In this document: positions 25,794-35,000 of the stretch, in pieces
Numbering within the stretch: the first letter of the stretch is position 1
Layout: every line of letters starts with the position of its first letter
Origin: Claveliimonas acetigenes
GTDB lineage: Bacteria; Bacillota; Clostridia; Lachnospirales; Lachnospiraceae
Length of the DNA stretch: 64,000 nucleotides
Reading direction: 5' to 3'
Assembly (NCBI RefSeq): GCF_025567385.1
Contig: NZ_JAOQJU010000001.1
Coordinates: 124,001 to 188,000, forward strand
Translations under genes and position numbers: made by a program
The notes under the pieces: generated by a model
Database searches by the model: none
Told to the model about the DNA's origin: nothing
What the model saw: only the letters and a program-made list of their open reading frames with translations

Positions 25794-27455
25794 TTAAATA
25801 TTCAGGTTCCCACGTTCTTCAGGTCTTACTTTTTCGATATCTATGATCCCGGTACATCTTTCTTTTATAAAGTCACTCCATGGCAGCAGCTGTTTTATGC
25901 CTGCGGGCTCATTTTTATAGTCCGGCATATACAGCAGCAAGGTGTAGAGATAATGATAGATGTTCAGGTTATTGGCTTTCGCTGTTTCTATGAGACTCAA
26001 TACAATGGCACTTGCCGTTGCTCCATCAGCAGTATCATGAAACAGAAAGTTTTTACGCCCCGTCACATAGGTTTTTGCCCGACGTTCCGCTGCATTATTA
26101 GAGATCTCGCATCTTCCATCCAGTAGATAATTCATAAGGGTCTCTTTATGATTAAAGGCATAGTTTACCGCTTTTTCAAGCTTACTCCCGCCAGCAGGCT
26201 CCAGGGTTTCCAACCATGTCCAGAATTCATTCCAGATGGCAGGTTCTGTTTCCTGGCGTTTCTGTTTTCGTTCTTCCTGTGGAAGTTCTTTGTAGAGACG
26301 TTCCATATAGAAAAGACGGTTACAGAATGCAACTCCTTTTTCGGCAGGGAGCAGGGAACTGTCTTCTGCAGTTCCCTGCGGAGGTTCTGCAAGTTCCTGT
26401 TCAGAATTAATGTCCAGAAGTTTCAGCTTTTTCTGACGTGCTTTTGGGACTGCTTCAAAGAACTTACGCCTGCAGTGGGCAAGACAGCAGACCAGGACAA
26501 CATCTTCGATCCTGCCGTATGCACTATACCCATCACACTGGAGCATCCCAGTGAAACCATGGAGAAATTCTATCGGATAATCCCCGCTCCGTCCGGGTCT
26601 GTAATCATACAGGATGATCGGTGGTTTTCCATCAGTCCCGCTCAGGTAGATCCACATATAGGATTTTGAAGTGGCAGTTTTTCCCTCTTCATGAAGCACC
26701 TGACAGGGTACCTCGTCTGCATGGAGGATCTCTCTTGCCAGCAGTTCCTGATGCATTACTTCATAGACTGGAGAGAGATATTCCAATGAACAGTAATTGT
26801 ACCAGTGCGCTGCAGTTTCTCTTGGGACAGGCACCCCTTTTTCCATCCAGTCTTTTGACTGACGGTAAAAGGGAAGGTGCAGAAAGCTTTTCTGGTACAT
26901 GACCATTGCCACCATATCCGGCGATGCGGGACTATGGGCAAGAAGCGGTGTCGGTGTTTTTGCCTCTACGATCATTGTTTCATCCTCCTGCCGACATACA
27001 GGACACATAAGGGTTTCCTGCATGTAATGGACCCTTACCACTTTTGCCGGAGTGATACGCAGTTCTTCCCGGACAAACTTATACCCCAGGTGTTCCATCG
27101 GGGAACCACAGTCCGGACAGATCCTTTCTTCCGGGGGAACATCGCAGGAGATCTCTTTTATGGGAAGGGCCTCATACAGATCTGCACGAACAGACTTTTT
27201 TCTTCTGGTCCGTGTATGTTCTTTTACAACGGTCACCGTTTCTTCCTCCTGGATTCCTTCCTCCTGATCAGGACGCCTGGTCTTTTCGCTGGATGTTCCA
27301 AAGATCTTCCTTTTCAGTTCATCTATCGTCTCGTTCAGGTTCGCAATAGTGCTGCGGAGCTCTTTTATGGTAGCTCTGAGATCCACAATGGTCTGTTCCT
27401 GTTCTTTATTCGTGTTTAATAAAAGCTGGATCATATCTTCTGTATCATGAGGCAT
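25794..27455 (-). CDS. tnpC: IS66 transposase TnpC
   Basis: 553 residues: coiled coil at the N-terminus (about 8-52), a zinc-finger block (CPDCGSPMEHLGY and CPVC), the DDE transposase core (HADEVPCQVLHE, CDGYSAYGRI, HCRRKFFEA) and the C-terminal ISNNAAERRAKTYVTGRKNF block. Full length, no frameshift. Confidence 0.97.
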   Translation of the reverse strand: MPHDTEDMIQLLLNTNKEQEQTIVDLRATIKELRSTIANLNETIDELKRKIFGTSSEKTRRPDQEEGIQEEETVTVVKEHTRTRRKKSVRADLYEALPIKEISCDVPPEERICPDCGSPMEHLGYKFVREELRITPAKVVRVHYMQETLMCPVCRQEDETMIVEAKTPTPLLAHSPASPDMVAMVMYQKSFLHLPFYRQSKDWMEKGVPVPRETAAHWYNYCSLEYLSPVYEVMHQELLAREILHADEVPCQVLHEEGKTATSKSYMWIYLSGTDGKPPIILYDYRPGRSGDYPIEFLHGFTGMLQCDGYSAYGRIEDVVLVCCLAHCRRKFFEAVPKARQKKLKLLDINSEQELAEPPQGTAEDSSLLPAEKGVAFCNRLFYMERLYKELPQEERKQKRQETEPAIWNEFWTWLETLEPAGGSKLEKAVNYAFNHKETLMNYLLDGRCEISNNAAERRAKTYVTGRKNFLFHDTADGATASAIVLSLIETAKANNLNIYHYLYTLLLYMPDYKNEPAGIKQLLPWSDFIKERCTGIIDIEKVRPEERGNLNI

Positions 27456-27558
27456 GGCATTTCCGTCCTTTGTTTTCTTATCCCTATTATAAAAGAAGTA
27501 CGGGGATATGGCAAACAGACGGGACAGATGGTACTGTCAATCTGACGGTACCTCAGTT

Positions 27559-27625
27559 GTGGATATCTTTCCTAAAAAAATGAAAGATATGCCTGTATGC
27601 TCATTCTTTTAGGAAAGATATCCAC
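27559..27625. repeat. 19-bp perfect inverted repeat inside IS66
   Basis: GTGGATATCTTTCCTAAAA at 27559-27577 and its exact complement at 27607-27625, separated by 29 bp, in the 311-bp gap between tnpB and tnpC. It could fold as RNA and limit tnpC expression, or be a scar of a nested insertion. The rest of the gap shows nothing. Confidence 0.85.
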
Positions 27626-27766
27626 CTGCTGTTTTAAAACAGATGTTTTTTTGAGTCTCATCCACATCGCATTCGAAAGGAAAAAAGAAAGCAGTGGATA
27701 AGTGTCTGGCGGCTGCCTGCTGTCACGGATATAGAAAATTTAAAATTCTCTGTTTTGCACAAAGGA

Positions 27767-28126
27767 TCAGAAATCTTTTTTTCTGCCTGTGCCTTTGATT
27801 GCTTTGGGCTGATCGATGGAAAGACCTTCCATAAGCCACCGGAATTCCTGACGCGTCAAAAGACGGGCTTCCGAAGCATTCCGCGGCCACTGGAACCTGC
27901 CGTTTCCGTCAAGCCTTTTCTGGAGCAGCACAAAACCATCCTTATCAAAATGGAGTGCCTTAAGTTTACGGCTATCCCTTCCACAGAAAAGATAAACTGC
28001 ATTTGCATACGGATCGAGTTCATAAGTATCGCGTATGATAGCCATAAGCCCGTCGAAACTTTTTCGCATATCTGTACGTCCGGTGATAACGAAGATCTTA
28101 GACACACCGGACAGATCACCTAACAT
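27767..28126 (-). CDS. tnpB: IS66 accessory protein TnpB
   Basis: 119 residues with the IS66 Orf2 pattern: VFVITGRTDMRKSFDGL-like start, NAVYLFCGRDSRKLKAL and WPRNASEARLLTRQEFRWL. Needed for transposition in IS66 elements. Overlaps tnpA by 7 bp. Confidence 0.96.
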   Translation of the reverse strand: MLGDLSGVSKIFVITGRTDMRKSFDGLMAIIRDTYELDPYANAVYLFCGRDSRKLKALHFDKDGFVLLQKRLDGNGRFQWPRNASEARLLTRQEFRWLMEGLSIDQPKAIKGTGRKKDF

Positions 28127-28503
28127 AAATCCTGCAGCGCTGATAACGTATGAAATATGGTCTCACGGTCTGCTGCGTTGGTGATCTCAATCTGGAAACT
28201 GTGATAAGTGATCTTTATAACAGAGTCTGGAATGGTATCCGTTTTGAGCTGCACTGAGGATGGGCAGACTGCCGGTTCCTCAAAAGAAAGCGGTACAACT
28301 TCCTGTTTTCCTGAAAAAGAAGAATGGACTGGTTCCGGTATCTCACAGGCTTTTTGTCGAAGTCTTCGTATCTGGTAATAAAAGTTGCTTGTATGGATAT
28401 GATGTTCCTGACACCAGCATTTATCAGAAAGACCACTGGACCGGCATTCCTGGATCAGATCCAACCATTCTTTATCTGTACGTCTTGGATTTTTTTTAGG
28501 CAT
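28120..28503 (-). CDS. tnpA: IS66 accessory protein TnpA
   Basis: 127 residues, helix-turn-helix at the start (WLDLIQECRSSGLSDKCWC) and a basic N-terminus. Typical IS66 Orf1 in length and position, first of the three genes. Confidence 0.92.
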   Translation of the reverse strand: MPKKNPRRTDKEWLDLIQECRSSGLSDKCWCQEHHIHTSNFYYQIRRLRQKACEIPEPVHSSFSGKQEVVPLSFEEPAVCPSSVQLKTDTIPDSVIKITYHSFQIEITNAADRETIFHTLSALQDLC

Positions 28504-28729
28504 AAAAATTCAACTCCTGTTTTTTATTTGGAGTGAGATTAGCACAGGTACCAGAAGAACTGAAGTGAAATGGTCCTAAGTGCAAAAAACTGGAAAAGTT
28601 ATAGAGATACCACTCCTTAGAGGGATTATCTCATAAATTTTGGATACTGAAAAACCGGTGGATTATTCATCGCTTACTTTTAATCCATAGGAAGTTCCTA
28701 TAAAACGCTTGTAGAAAGGAGGATGTGAC

Positions 28730-28858
28730 ATGTTTGAACCATTATCAATGTTAAACGGAACATCATTAGACGAGGCTATGTTGACAGACTTTGTCCCTGC
28801 GGCAAGTGCGGGAGGCGCAATTTTAAGTATTATTGTAATTGCGATTGTTCCTATGTAG
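28730..28858 (+). CDS. Small peptide with hydrophobic C-terminus
   Basis: 42 residues with AAAGGAGGA upstream. Leader-like acidic N-terminal half (GTSLDEAMLTDF), a small-residue stretch AASAGGA, then a strongly hydrophobic tail LSIIVIAIVPM. An AGG at residues 27-29 resembles a double-Gly cleavage site, so it may be a bacteriocin-like or signalling peptide. No Cys. IS66 lies directly upstream. Not a family I recognise. Confidence 0.65.
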   Translation: MFEPLSMLNGTSLDEAMLTDFVPAASAGGAILSIIVIAIVPM

Positions 28859-28916
28859 TTTTGGACAGGGCGGTGGGCAGGTATCTGCCCATCGCTTTGT
28901 AGAAAAGGAGGTTATT

Positions 28917-29054
28917 ATGAAGGAATTAGAAAAAGTAGTACAGGAAGAAATGTTTGAAATCGAAGTACAGTACTGTGATCCTGATGATTGTTTACAAGAT
29001 TGTATGGAGAGTGGATACAATAACTGTACAGCAGTAGTAACTGGTTGGTGGTAA
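28917..29054 (+). CDS. Cys-rich small peptide, RiPP-precursor-like
   Basis: 45 residues behind AAAAGGAGG. An acidic helical leader (MKELEKVVQEEMFEIEVQY) and a 26-residue Cys-rich end with Cys20, 25, 29 and 37 (CX4CX3CX7C), finishing TGWW. The first two spacings match those of the precursors at 17852. No maturase is adjacent; if modified, an enzyme would have to act in trans. A terminator follows closely. Confidence 0.7.
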   Translation: MKELEKVVQEEMFEIEVQYCDPDDCLQDCMESGYNNCTAVVTGWW

Positions 29055-29085
29055 AACTTGCAAATGCAGGCAAAGGCAGTTTAGA

Positions 29086-29134
29086 AAAAGGCACTAGGTA
29101 AGAATAAAATTTTCTGTTATCTAGTGCCTTTTAA
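29086..29134 (+). terminator. Terminator after the small peptide pair
   Basis: AAAAGGCACTAG (29086-29097) pairs perfectly with CTAGTGCCTTTT (29121-29132). It separates the peptides from the degenerate ATPase gene, allowing high peptide and low downstream expression. Confidence 0.85.
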
Positions 29135-29151
29135 TGTGAGGGAGAGAAACT

Positions 29152-29808
29152 ATGTATCCACTTCTAGTTGAAAATATGACAGACGAGGAAGCCTATATAC
29201 AAAATTTAAACATTGAGGTAAATTCCAAAGAAGTTTGCTTTTTTATGTGTGGGGAAAATTTTGGACGGATACTTTTTGAAATCTTTTGCGGATATAGAAA
29301 ACCGAAAACAGATGAGATATTTGTATGTAATAAAGACTGGCTTGATTTGGACGAAAATAGTCGTTCTCTTTTAAACAGGCGCTTGTTTGGGATAGCGGCA
29401 GAAGAGTTTCCGCTGATTGAATTTATGACGATTGAAGAAAATATTTCTATGCCAAGTCTGTTAGACGGAGATAAAACCAATATAGAGGAATTGGTTAAGG
29501 CTTTTGACATAGGGTACTTATTACAAAAATATCCTTCGGATCTTAATCATAGAGAAGAAATGAGATGTATCTGTGCGCGTGCCTTTTCCGGAGGCAGGAA
29601 GGTTGTTGTGATATTCGATTTATTCAAAAGAATGCAAGAGCAGAGCAAGGCAGAACTTGCAATACTTACTTATCATGCAGCAAAAAGTTTGGGAATATCT
29701 GCTCTTTACATAAGTGAAGATTTAGACGAAAATTATGGCGCTTATGATTTTATATACAAATACCGACCGGAGAAAAAGGAATTTTCTATTATTGATTTTC
29801 GTGCATGA
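29152..29808 (+). CDS. Degenerate LolD/MacB-type ABC ATPase
   Basis: 218 residues that follow the order of an ABC ATPase: FPLIEFMTIEENISMPSLL corresponds to the Q-loop region and YPSDLNHREEMRCICARAF to the signature region, but the signature reads DLNHREE rather than LSGGE. Where Walker A should be, MCGENFGRILF lacks GXGKS/T, and Walker B VVVIFDLFKRM lacks the catalytic Glu. It therefore cannot bind or split ATP in the usual way. It is an open, full-length frame, so a structural or regulatory role is likely rather than recent decay. Confidence 0.7.
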   Translation: MYPLLVENMTDEEAYIQNLNIEVNSKEVCFFMCGENFGRILFEIFCGYRKPKTDEIFVCNKDWLDLDENSRSLLNRRLFGIAAEEFPLIEFMTIEENISMPSLLDGDKTNIEELVKAFDIGYLLQKYPSDLNHREEMRCICARAFSGGRKVVVIFDLFKRMQEQSKAELAILTYHAAKSLGISALYISEDLDENYGAYDFIYKYRPEKKEFSIIDFRA

Positions 29809-30188
29809 ATGGAGCTGTAGAAATGGAACGTGATAGAGAATGTAGACTGCTGTTAAATGATTTGAACGATATTCTTTCTGAACAATGTTTGGAACAAAGA
29901 GTTAGGTGCAGGTATTTGAATGATCCGGTGCAAGAGTTGGCAGAGTGTATCAATCAACTGCTGGATATTTGTGAGAGGGCAGTAACAATGACACTGGATA
30001 TAGAAAATGATTATCGTACTATGCGGGCGGAACTGCAGAGCAATATCCGAAATCCGCTAAGCTGCATAAAAACAAGTTGCTTTCTAATCAATTCACTTGC
30101 AGAAAAAAATATCCAGTCTGAAAAGCTCCAAGAGTATCTTCAAATTATAGAAAAAGCAGCGGAGGATATAGAGAGTGCATTAAAATAA
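29805..30188 (+). CDS. Short protein resembling a kinase dimerisation domain without its His
   Basis: 127 residues, mainly helical. ELQSNIRNPLSCIKTSCFLI resembles the H-box of histidine kinases (SHDIRTPLS), but the His position is Ser and the following Asp is Asn. No ATPase domain follows. It overlaps the degenerate ATPase gene by 4 bp (ATGA). Two neighbouring genes that have each lost their catalytic residues suggest a scaffold or sensing role, or joint decay. Confidence 0.6.
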   Translation: MNGAVEMERDRECRLLLNDLNDILSEQCLEQRVRCRYLNDPVQELAECINQLLDICERAVTMTLDIENDYRTMRAELQSNIRNPLSCIKTSCFLINSLAEKNIQSEKLQEYLQIIEKAAEDIESALK

Positions 30189-30284
30189 CTGATAATTGAA
30201 GAAGTGCTGGGCGAGGAGTTTTCGTCCAGTATTTCTTTCTGGAATGAGAAAAGTTGAATTTACAAATCAAGAGGAGACATACAC

Positions 30285-30614
30285 ATGAAGTATGTTTTTC
30301 CAGAATATAAAGAGAATGTAGTGTTGGGCAACGGGAAATTACAGTTAAATCCAATGTCCTATCAGGTTATCTACGAAGGAAAGGAGATAGACCTGACACC
30401 CAGGGAATTTGAAGTTTTATATCTACTGGCTTTAAAGCCAAACTGGGTAATGCCAAAGACAACTATTTATCATTCTGTATGGGGTATTCATTATCATGAT
30501 GATCAGATACCATACAGAACAGTAGAATATGTGATATGGAAGATAAGAAAAAAGATGGGACATGATATTATCGAAACGTTGGTCAATGTGGGGTATCGGT
30601 TGAAAAAGTTATAG
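30285..30614 (+). CDS. Orphan OmpR/PhoB-type winged-helix protein, copy 2
   Basis: 109 residues, winged helix only (LTPREFEVLYLLALKPNWVM, VEYVIWKIRKKMGHDIIETL). Same family as the copies at 23355 and 57264. AGAGGAG precedes the ATG. Its first ~49 residues are nearly identical to those of the 57264 copy, its second half is more divergent. A hairpin TGGGCGA/TCGTCCA around 30205-30228 lies just upstream. Confidence 0.85.
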   Translation: MKYVFPEYKENVVLGNGKLQLNPMSYQVIYEGKEIDLTPREFEVLYLLALKPNWVMPKTTIYHSVWGIHYHDDQIPYRTVEYVIWKIRKKMGHDIIETLVNVGYRLKKL

Positions 30615-30673
30615 TTTTTGGGAGATATAATTGAGATGAAATAGTATGTTATTATTAATGGAGGATTTATTAC

Positions 30674-31171
30674 ATGAACGGAAATAAGAAAAGTGCAAAA
30701 CAGTATCACCAATCTGTAATTACTGCTTTAGAGAAAAAAGTAAATGACATGAAAGATTCCGCTTATTCAGGATTGTATAGTGAAATAGCATTTATCATTG
30801 GAATAGCAGTTATCATGATAGATACCTTTTTTCCACCAGAGGAAACGAAAGTTAATTGTGTATGGAAAATAATACTGATAGCTGTATCTATAGTCTGTAT
30901 GCTTTATTTCGCCAAAAAAGTGAAAACAGTGAATGAAGTGGAAGAAGAGAAAAAGTTTTGGCCGAACTTTTTTATTCAATGGGCAACAAGTTTAGGATAT
31001 ATAAACATGCCTGTAGCTGTGATAGCTATTTTGGTAACCTTTGATAAGGGCAAAGCATGGACATTATTTATGATGGGGGTTGCTGTAATTCTGACAGGTT
31101 TAACTTTAATAGAAGCACTTGTAAAAACTTCTAAAATTTTAAAAAAAGAAAATGTTGGTAAGCGGAAATAA
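30674..31171 (+). CDS. Small membrane protein, four predicted segments
   Basis: 165 residues: helical basic N-terminus (1-35), then hydrophobic segments near 36-52, 63-80, 107-123 and 128-146, and a Lys-rich C-terminus. TGGAGG precedes ATG 30674. No family recognised. It could be an immunity-type membrane protein for the nearby small peptides; that is only a positional idea. Confidence 0.65.
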   Translation: MNGNKKSAKQYHQSVITALEKKVNDMKDSAYSGLYSEIAFIIGIAVIMIDTFFPPEETKVNCVWKIILIAVSIVCMLYFAKKVKTVNEVEEEKKFWPNFFIQWATSLGYINMPVAVIAILVTFDKGKAWTLFMMGVAVILTGLTLIEALVKTSKILKKENVGKRK

Positions 31172-31272
31172 GATTGATTAAAAAAATTGAGGTAAAAGGT
31201 AGACGGTGTATTTGATATTATTTACATCTTTTTGTTGAAATTTGATAATCATTTTTGGTGATGAATATTACA

Positions 31273-31429
31273 TCATTATTATTCCAATCTGCTGGAAAAT
31301 ACAGATAAAAGGATTATGGATATTTATCTTGAATTCGGATTTGAAAGCCAAAGGACGTTTAACCAGGCGTTTCAGCAGAAGTATGGGAGGACACCTAGCA
31401 AATATCGAAAAATATGGTGGGATAATTGA
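31273..31429 (+). pseudogene. AraC-family regulator, C-terminal remnant
   Basis: One frame reads LENTDKRIMDIYLEFGFES, then QRTFNQAFQQKYGRTPSKYR, the second helix-turn-helix of AraC proteins, ending at TGA 31427. Nothing of the N-terminal ~200 residues remains. A longer frame over the same bases (31242-31508) is out of phase and not real. Confidence 0.75.
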
Positions 31430-31627
31430 ATATTATGAGAGTTGCAGAGAATATATAGGGAAATATTATTTGCGGTTTGAAAGAATTTGGAGCGGATATG
31501 CGATTTAGCGCATATCCGCTTTTGACATTGTAGAAAAGATTTTTGTTTTGAACGGTTACGTTGGTAGACAGTAATATTTTTATATGGAAGATGTGAAAAA
31601 ATAAAACTATTAATATTCTAACAAAAA

Positions 31628-31687
31628 TTACATAGACAGTCGATTTTATTACATGAATAAAATTTCAAGAAATAAAAGGTGTATTAT
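31628..31687 (+). promoter_or_regulatory. LytTR-type operator/promoter of the lanthipeptide operon
   Basis: TTACAT at 31628 and at 31649 (21 bp apart), TCGA between them at 31640, and a -10 box TATTAT at 31682, 33 bp from the second half-site. No good -35 box is present, as expected for an activated promoter. Four more sites in the window share this layout. The rest of 31430-31783 shows nothing else. Confidence 0.75.
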
Positions 31688-31783
31688 CTAAAATGTAAGG
31701 AACAGAAGAAAATAATTCAACCATTTCAATTTAGAATTAGTATCTGTACTGTACAAAATTGATTTATGAAAGGAGAAATAATT

Positions 31784-31987
31784 ATGAGTGAAATGAGAAA
31801 TCCTATTACAAGAGAAGAAAACTTTAGCAATCCAGCTGGTAACGTTATGATGGAGCTGCAGGAAGCAGATTTAAACAAATTTGTAGCAGGAGCTGGTGAA
31901 ACCAGAAATTCCGGCGGAGTTTTATGTACAAGTACAGCAGAATGCTATTTTGGTACTTTGCTGAAACCTTGCTGCCCTAAGAAATAA
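31784..31987 (+). CDS. lanA: Type II lanthipeptide precursor, lacticin-481 group
   Basis: 67 residues; ATG 31784 follows AAAGGAGAAA. Leader with the ELQEADL motif and a GA site (Gly36-Ala37) typical for C39 cleavage; GG at 44-45 is an alternative. The core carries LCTSTAEC, matching the lipid-II-binding TX(S/T)XEC ring of lacticin 481 and mersacidin types, and ends in a Cys pair (KPCCPKK). Thr49, Ser50, Thr51 and Thr58 can be dehydrated; Cys48, 54, 63 and 64 can close rings. Cys48 in front of the motif is unusual. Confidence 0.93.
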   Translation: MSEMRNPITREENFSNPAGNVMMELQEADLNKFVAGAGETRNSGGVLCTSTAECYFGTLLKPCCPKK

Positions 31988-32087
31988 ACACAGGTGTTGA
32001 TAAAGAGGGTAAGCGTTAATTGAAGTTTGTGCAGTACAGATACGAATTGTGAGTTGAAATGGAAAGCAGAATGGGGTGTTTAAGAAC

Positions 32088-35000
32088 ATGAATACTGAGA
32101 GAGCATCATATTTTACAGAAAGAAGTTATACAACATCAGAAGCAGAAAATAAAAAAGATATATTTGAATATTGGAAAAAGATTTTAGGAGAAGATACATT
32201 AAGAGTTGCTGAGAAATGTTATGGTATTGATTTAGTAAAAGTTTTAAATTCTGAAAATTATGTATGTGAAAACAATCACGTGATGTCAGAAATGGAAAAG
32301 GTAAAAATAGAATTATTTGAAAAACCAATCAATTATAACTATTCCGGATTCAAAGGAGAAAAATTGGCATTTGATAATTTTTTTATACCTTTAATCAATT
32401 ACGGAATAGACATATTAAAAAATGGAACAAGTCTTTTTTTGACGGATTCTATTATAGATACATACGCAAATACCTTATTAGAGAGATTAGGGAAGATCAG
32501 TCTTGGAATATTAATGTTTGAAATGTATCTTTGTAAGAAGACGGGAAAACTGAATGGAAGAAATTCAGAGGAAGAATACGATTATTATAATAATAATTTT
32601 TTAAGTAAGAAATCGTATAAACAGGAGATTTTCAATATATATCCATGTTTACTACGTTCAGTTACAGAAACCGTAGAAAACTTATCTTCTTATTATGTAC
32701 TTTTATTAGAAAGACTTAATAAAGATAAAAATGAAATTGCGAATAAATTTTGTGGAGGTTTAGAATTTAAAAATGTAGTTGAAATAAGTTCTAATATCTC
32801 GGATTCTCATAAAAAAGGGAATAGGGTAAGTATTCTTAAGTTGGATAATGGCACTAAAATTGTGTATAAACCACGTTCATTAAAAATTGAAAAAGTGTAT
32901 TTCGATTTTCTGGGAAAGATAAATGCTGGTTGTAAATATGAGATGTATGAACCAAAAATATTAGATTGTCAGGAGTATGGTTGGGAGGAATTTGTATATT
33001 ATAAAAGTTGTAAAACAGAGGATGAAATCAGACGGTATTTTTATAGATTTGGAATATTGATTTTCGGTAGTTATATTCTTAATACAAATGATTTACATGA
33101 AGAAAATGTGATTGCCGCAGGAGAATATCCAATTATTATAGATGCAGAAACTATACTAGACAACCGTAGAAGAGGGAGAACAAATTCTGCAAAGGAGGAA
33201 ATAAATTATATCCTTCATGAGTCAGTATTATACTCAGGTTTATTGCCACACTATAGGTTTTCAAATTTGGGCCAAGGCGTAGATATGAGTGCAATTAAAG
33301 GTAGTGAGGGAAAGGAATATCCTATAGTTATTCCTAAAATAGCGGATTTATGTACTTCAAATATGAGATTTGTATATGAACATCCTACAACTGGAGTAAA
33401 TCAAAATCTTGTTAAATTAGATGGAGAAAATGTATCAGCATTTCATTATCTAAAAGAAATAAATGCAGGATTTGAAGATGCGTATAAATATGTTTTGGAG
33501 AACAAAGAAAAGTTTCTTGAATATGCCGACATGTTTGGTAATTTAAATATTCGCCATTTAGTTCAGGATACCCAAAGATATTCTATGTTATTACACACAT
33601 CTTTTCATCCGGATTTTATGCAAGATGGAAGAGATAGACAAATGTTTTTGTGTAGTTTATTTAAACAGTATGAAGCTACACAAGGAGATAAAGGTGTTGT
33701 GAAATGTGAGATAAAAGACATGTTAAACATGGACATTCCATATTTTTATCTCAATACATCAGGTAAATCTCTTTTCGGATCAGAAGGTGAGAAAATCGAA
33801 GACTATTTTGAATATACCAGTTTGGAACACTTAAAGAAAAAGATAGTATTGTTAGATGAAGATGATTTAAAAAGGCAATTAATGTTCATGAATATTATTC
33901 TGACAGAGATAAACGAATTTCAGGTTGAGGATAAAAAGATAGAGCTTCAACAAATGAAAATGATTCCGCACAGAGAAAAAAATAAGGCTCATCTGTTAAA
34001 AGCTGTTCAGAAATTGGCTGATTCTCTTATAAAAACTGCTGTTTTTAATAAAGATAGAACAGAAGTTAATTGGATTGGTGTTACTCTAATAGGAAATGAA
34101 GATGACTGCTCATGGGATATAAGACCACTTGGTACCTATTTATATGAAGGAATGTCTGGGCTAGCAATTTTCTTTAACGCATTGTATGCTGTTGATCCCC
34201 AAAAGGAGTACCTTATTATATGCAATGCGATTGAAAAGGAATTATTTACATACACAGATGAGATGTGTGAACGAAATGAGGGAATAGAAAATGAAAGCAG
34301 TGGCGCCTTTGGTGGAGAAGCGTCTATAATGTACACTTATGAGGTACTGTATAAAATTACAAATAAAGAAAAATATTTGGATTATGCAAAAAAGCACTAT
34401 AAAATATTAAAGAAAGCGATTACCAGAGATAACAGTTTTGATCTGGTCTATGGTAATGCAGGCGCAGTTATTACATTGATCAATATGTATCAGCTAACTG
34501 GAAATAAAGAGTATATCGCTTCGGCAGAAATAGCAGGAGATATAATAGTAAATGCTCAGGAAAAGGAAGGCTCTATTAAAGGCGGATGGAATGGAGATGG
34601 AAGAACTTCGCCGTTAGCGGGATTTTCACATGGAGCATCTGGAATAGTTTTAGCACTGGCAAAACTATGGCAGGTAACTCAGAAAGAGGAGTATTTATTA
34701 TCACTGCTCGATGGCATTAAATTTGAAAATTCTTTATTTGTGAAAGAAAAAGGAAATTGGAAAGACGAAAGGGTATATGCAGGAGAAAAAGCATCTGATG
34801 GAGGAAGTTTTACCGTTGCTTGGTGTCATGGCGCTGCAGGCATATTGCTTAGCCGATCTAAAGTAAATGTCATATTGAATGGGCGGTATTCGGATTTGAT
34901 AGAAAATGATATAAAAGTAGCAGTGAATACAATATTAAAAGAGGGAATTTTAGGAAACAATTGTCTATGTCATGGTAATTTAGGTAATACAGAAATTTTA

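Larger units (their letters stand above)
25752..28677 (-). mobile_element. IS66-family insertion sequence, intact
   Basis: 2926 bp bounded by inverted repeats beginning GTAAGCGATGAATAATC at both ends (25752 and, inverted, 28677), the hallmark IS66 end. It is flanked by perfect 8-bp target duplications TTTTAATC (25744-25751 and 28678-28685). Contains tnpA, tnpB and tnpC on the minus strand. The intact duplication implies recent insertion. It sits about 50 bp upstream of the peptide gene at 28730 and may have separated it from its promoter. Confidence 0.97.

Noticed and set aside
26148..27419. Several plus-strand open frames of 60-180 residues across IS66
   Set aside because: They are antisense shadows of tnpC, whose frame is intact, has all family motifs and fits the element.
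31242..31508. 88-residue frame upstream of the lanthipeptide cluster
   Set aside because: It runs out of phase with a clear AraC C-terminal remnant over the same bases.
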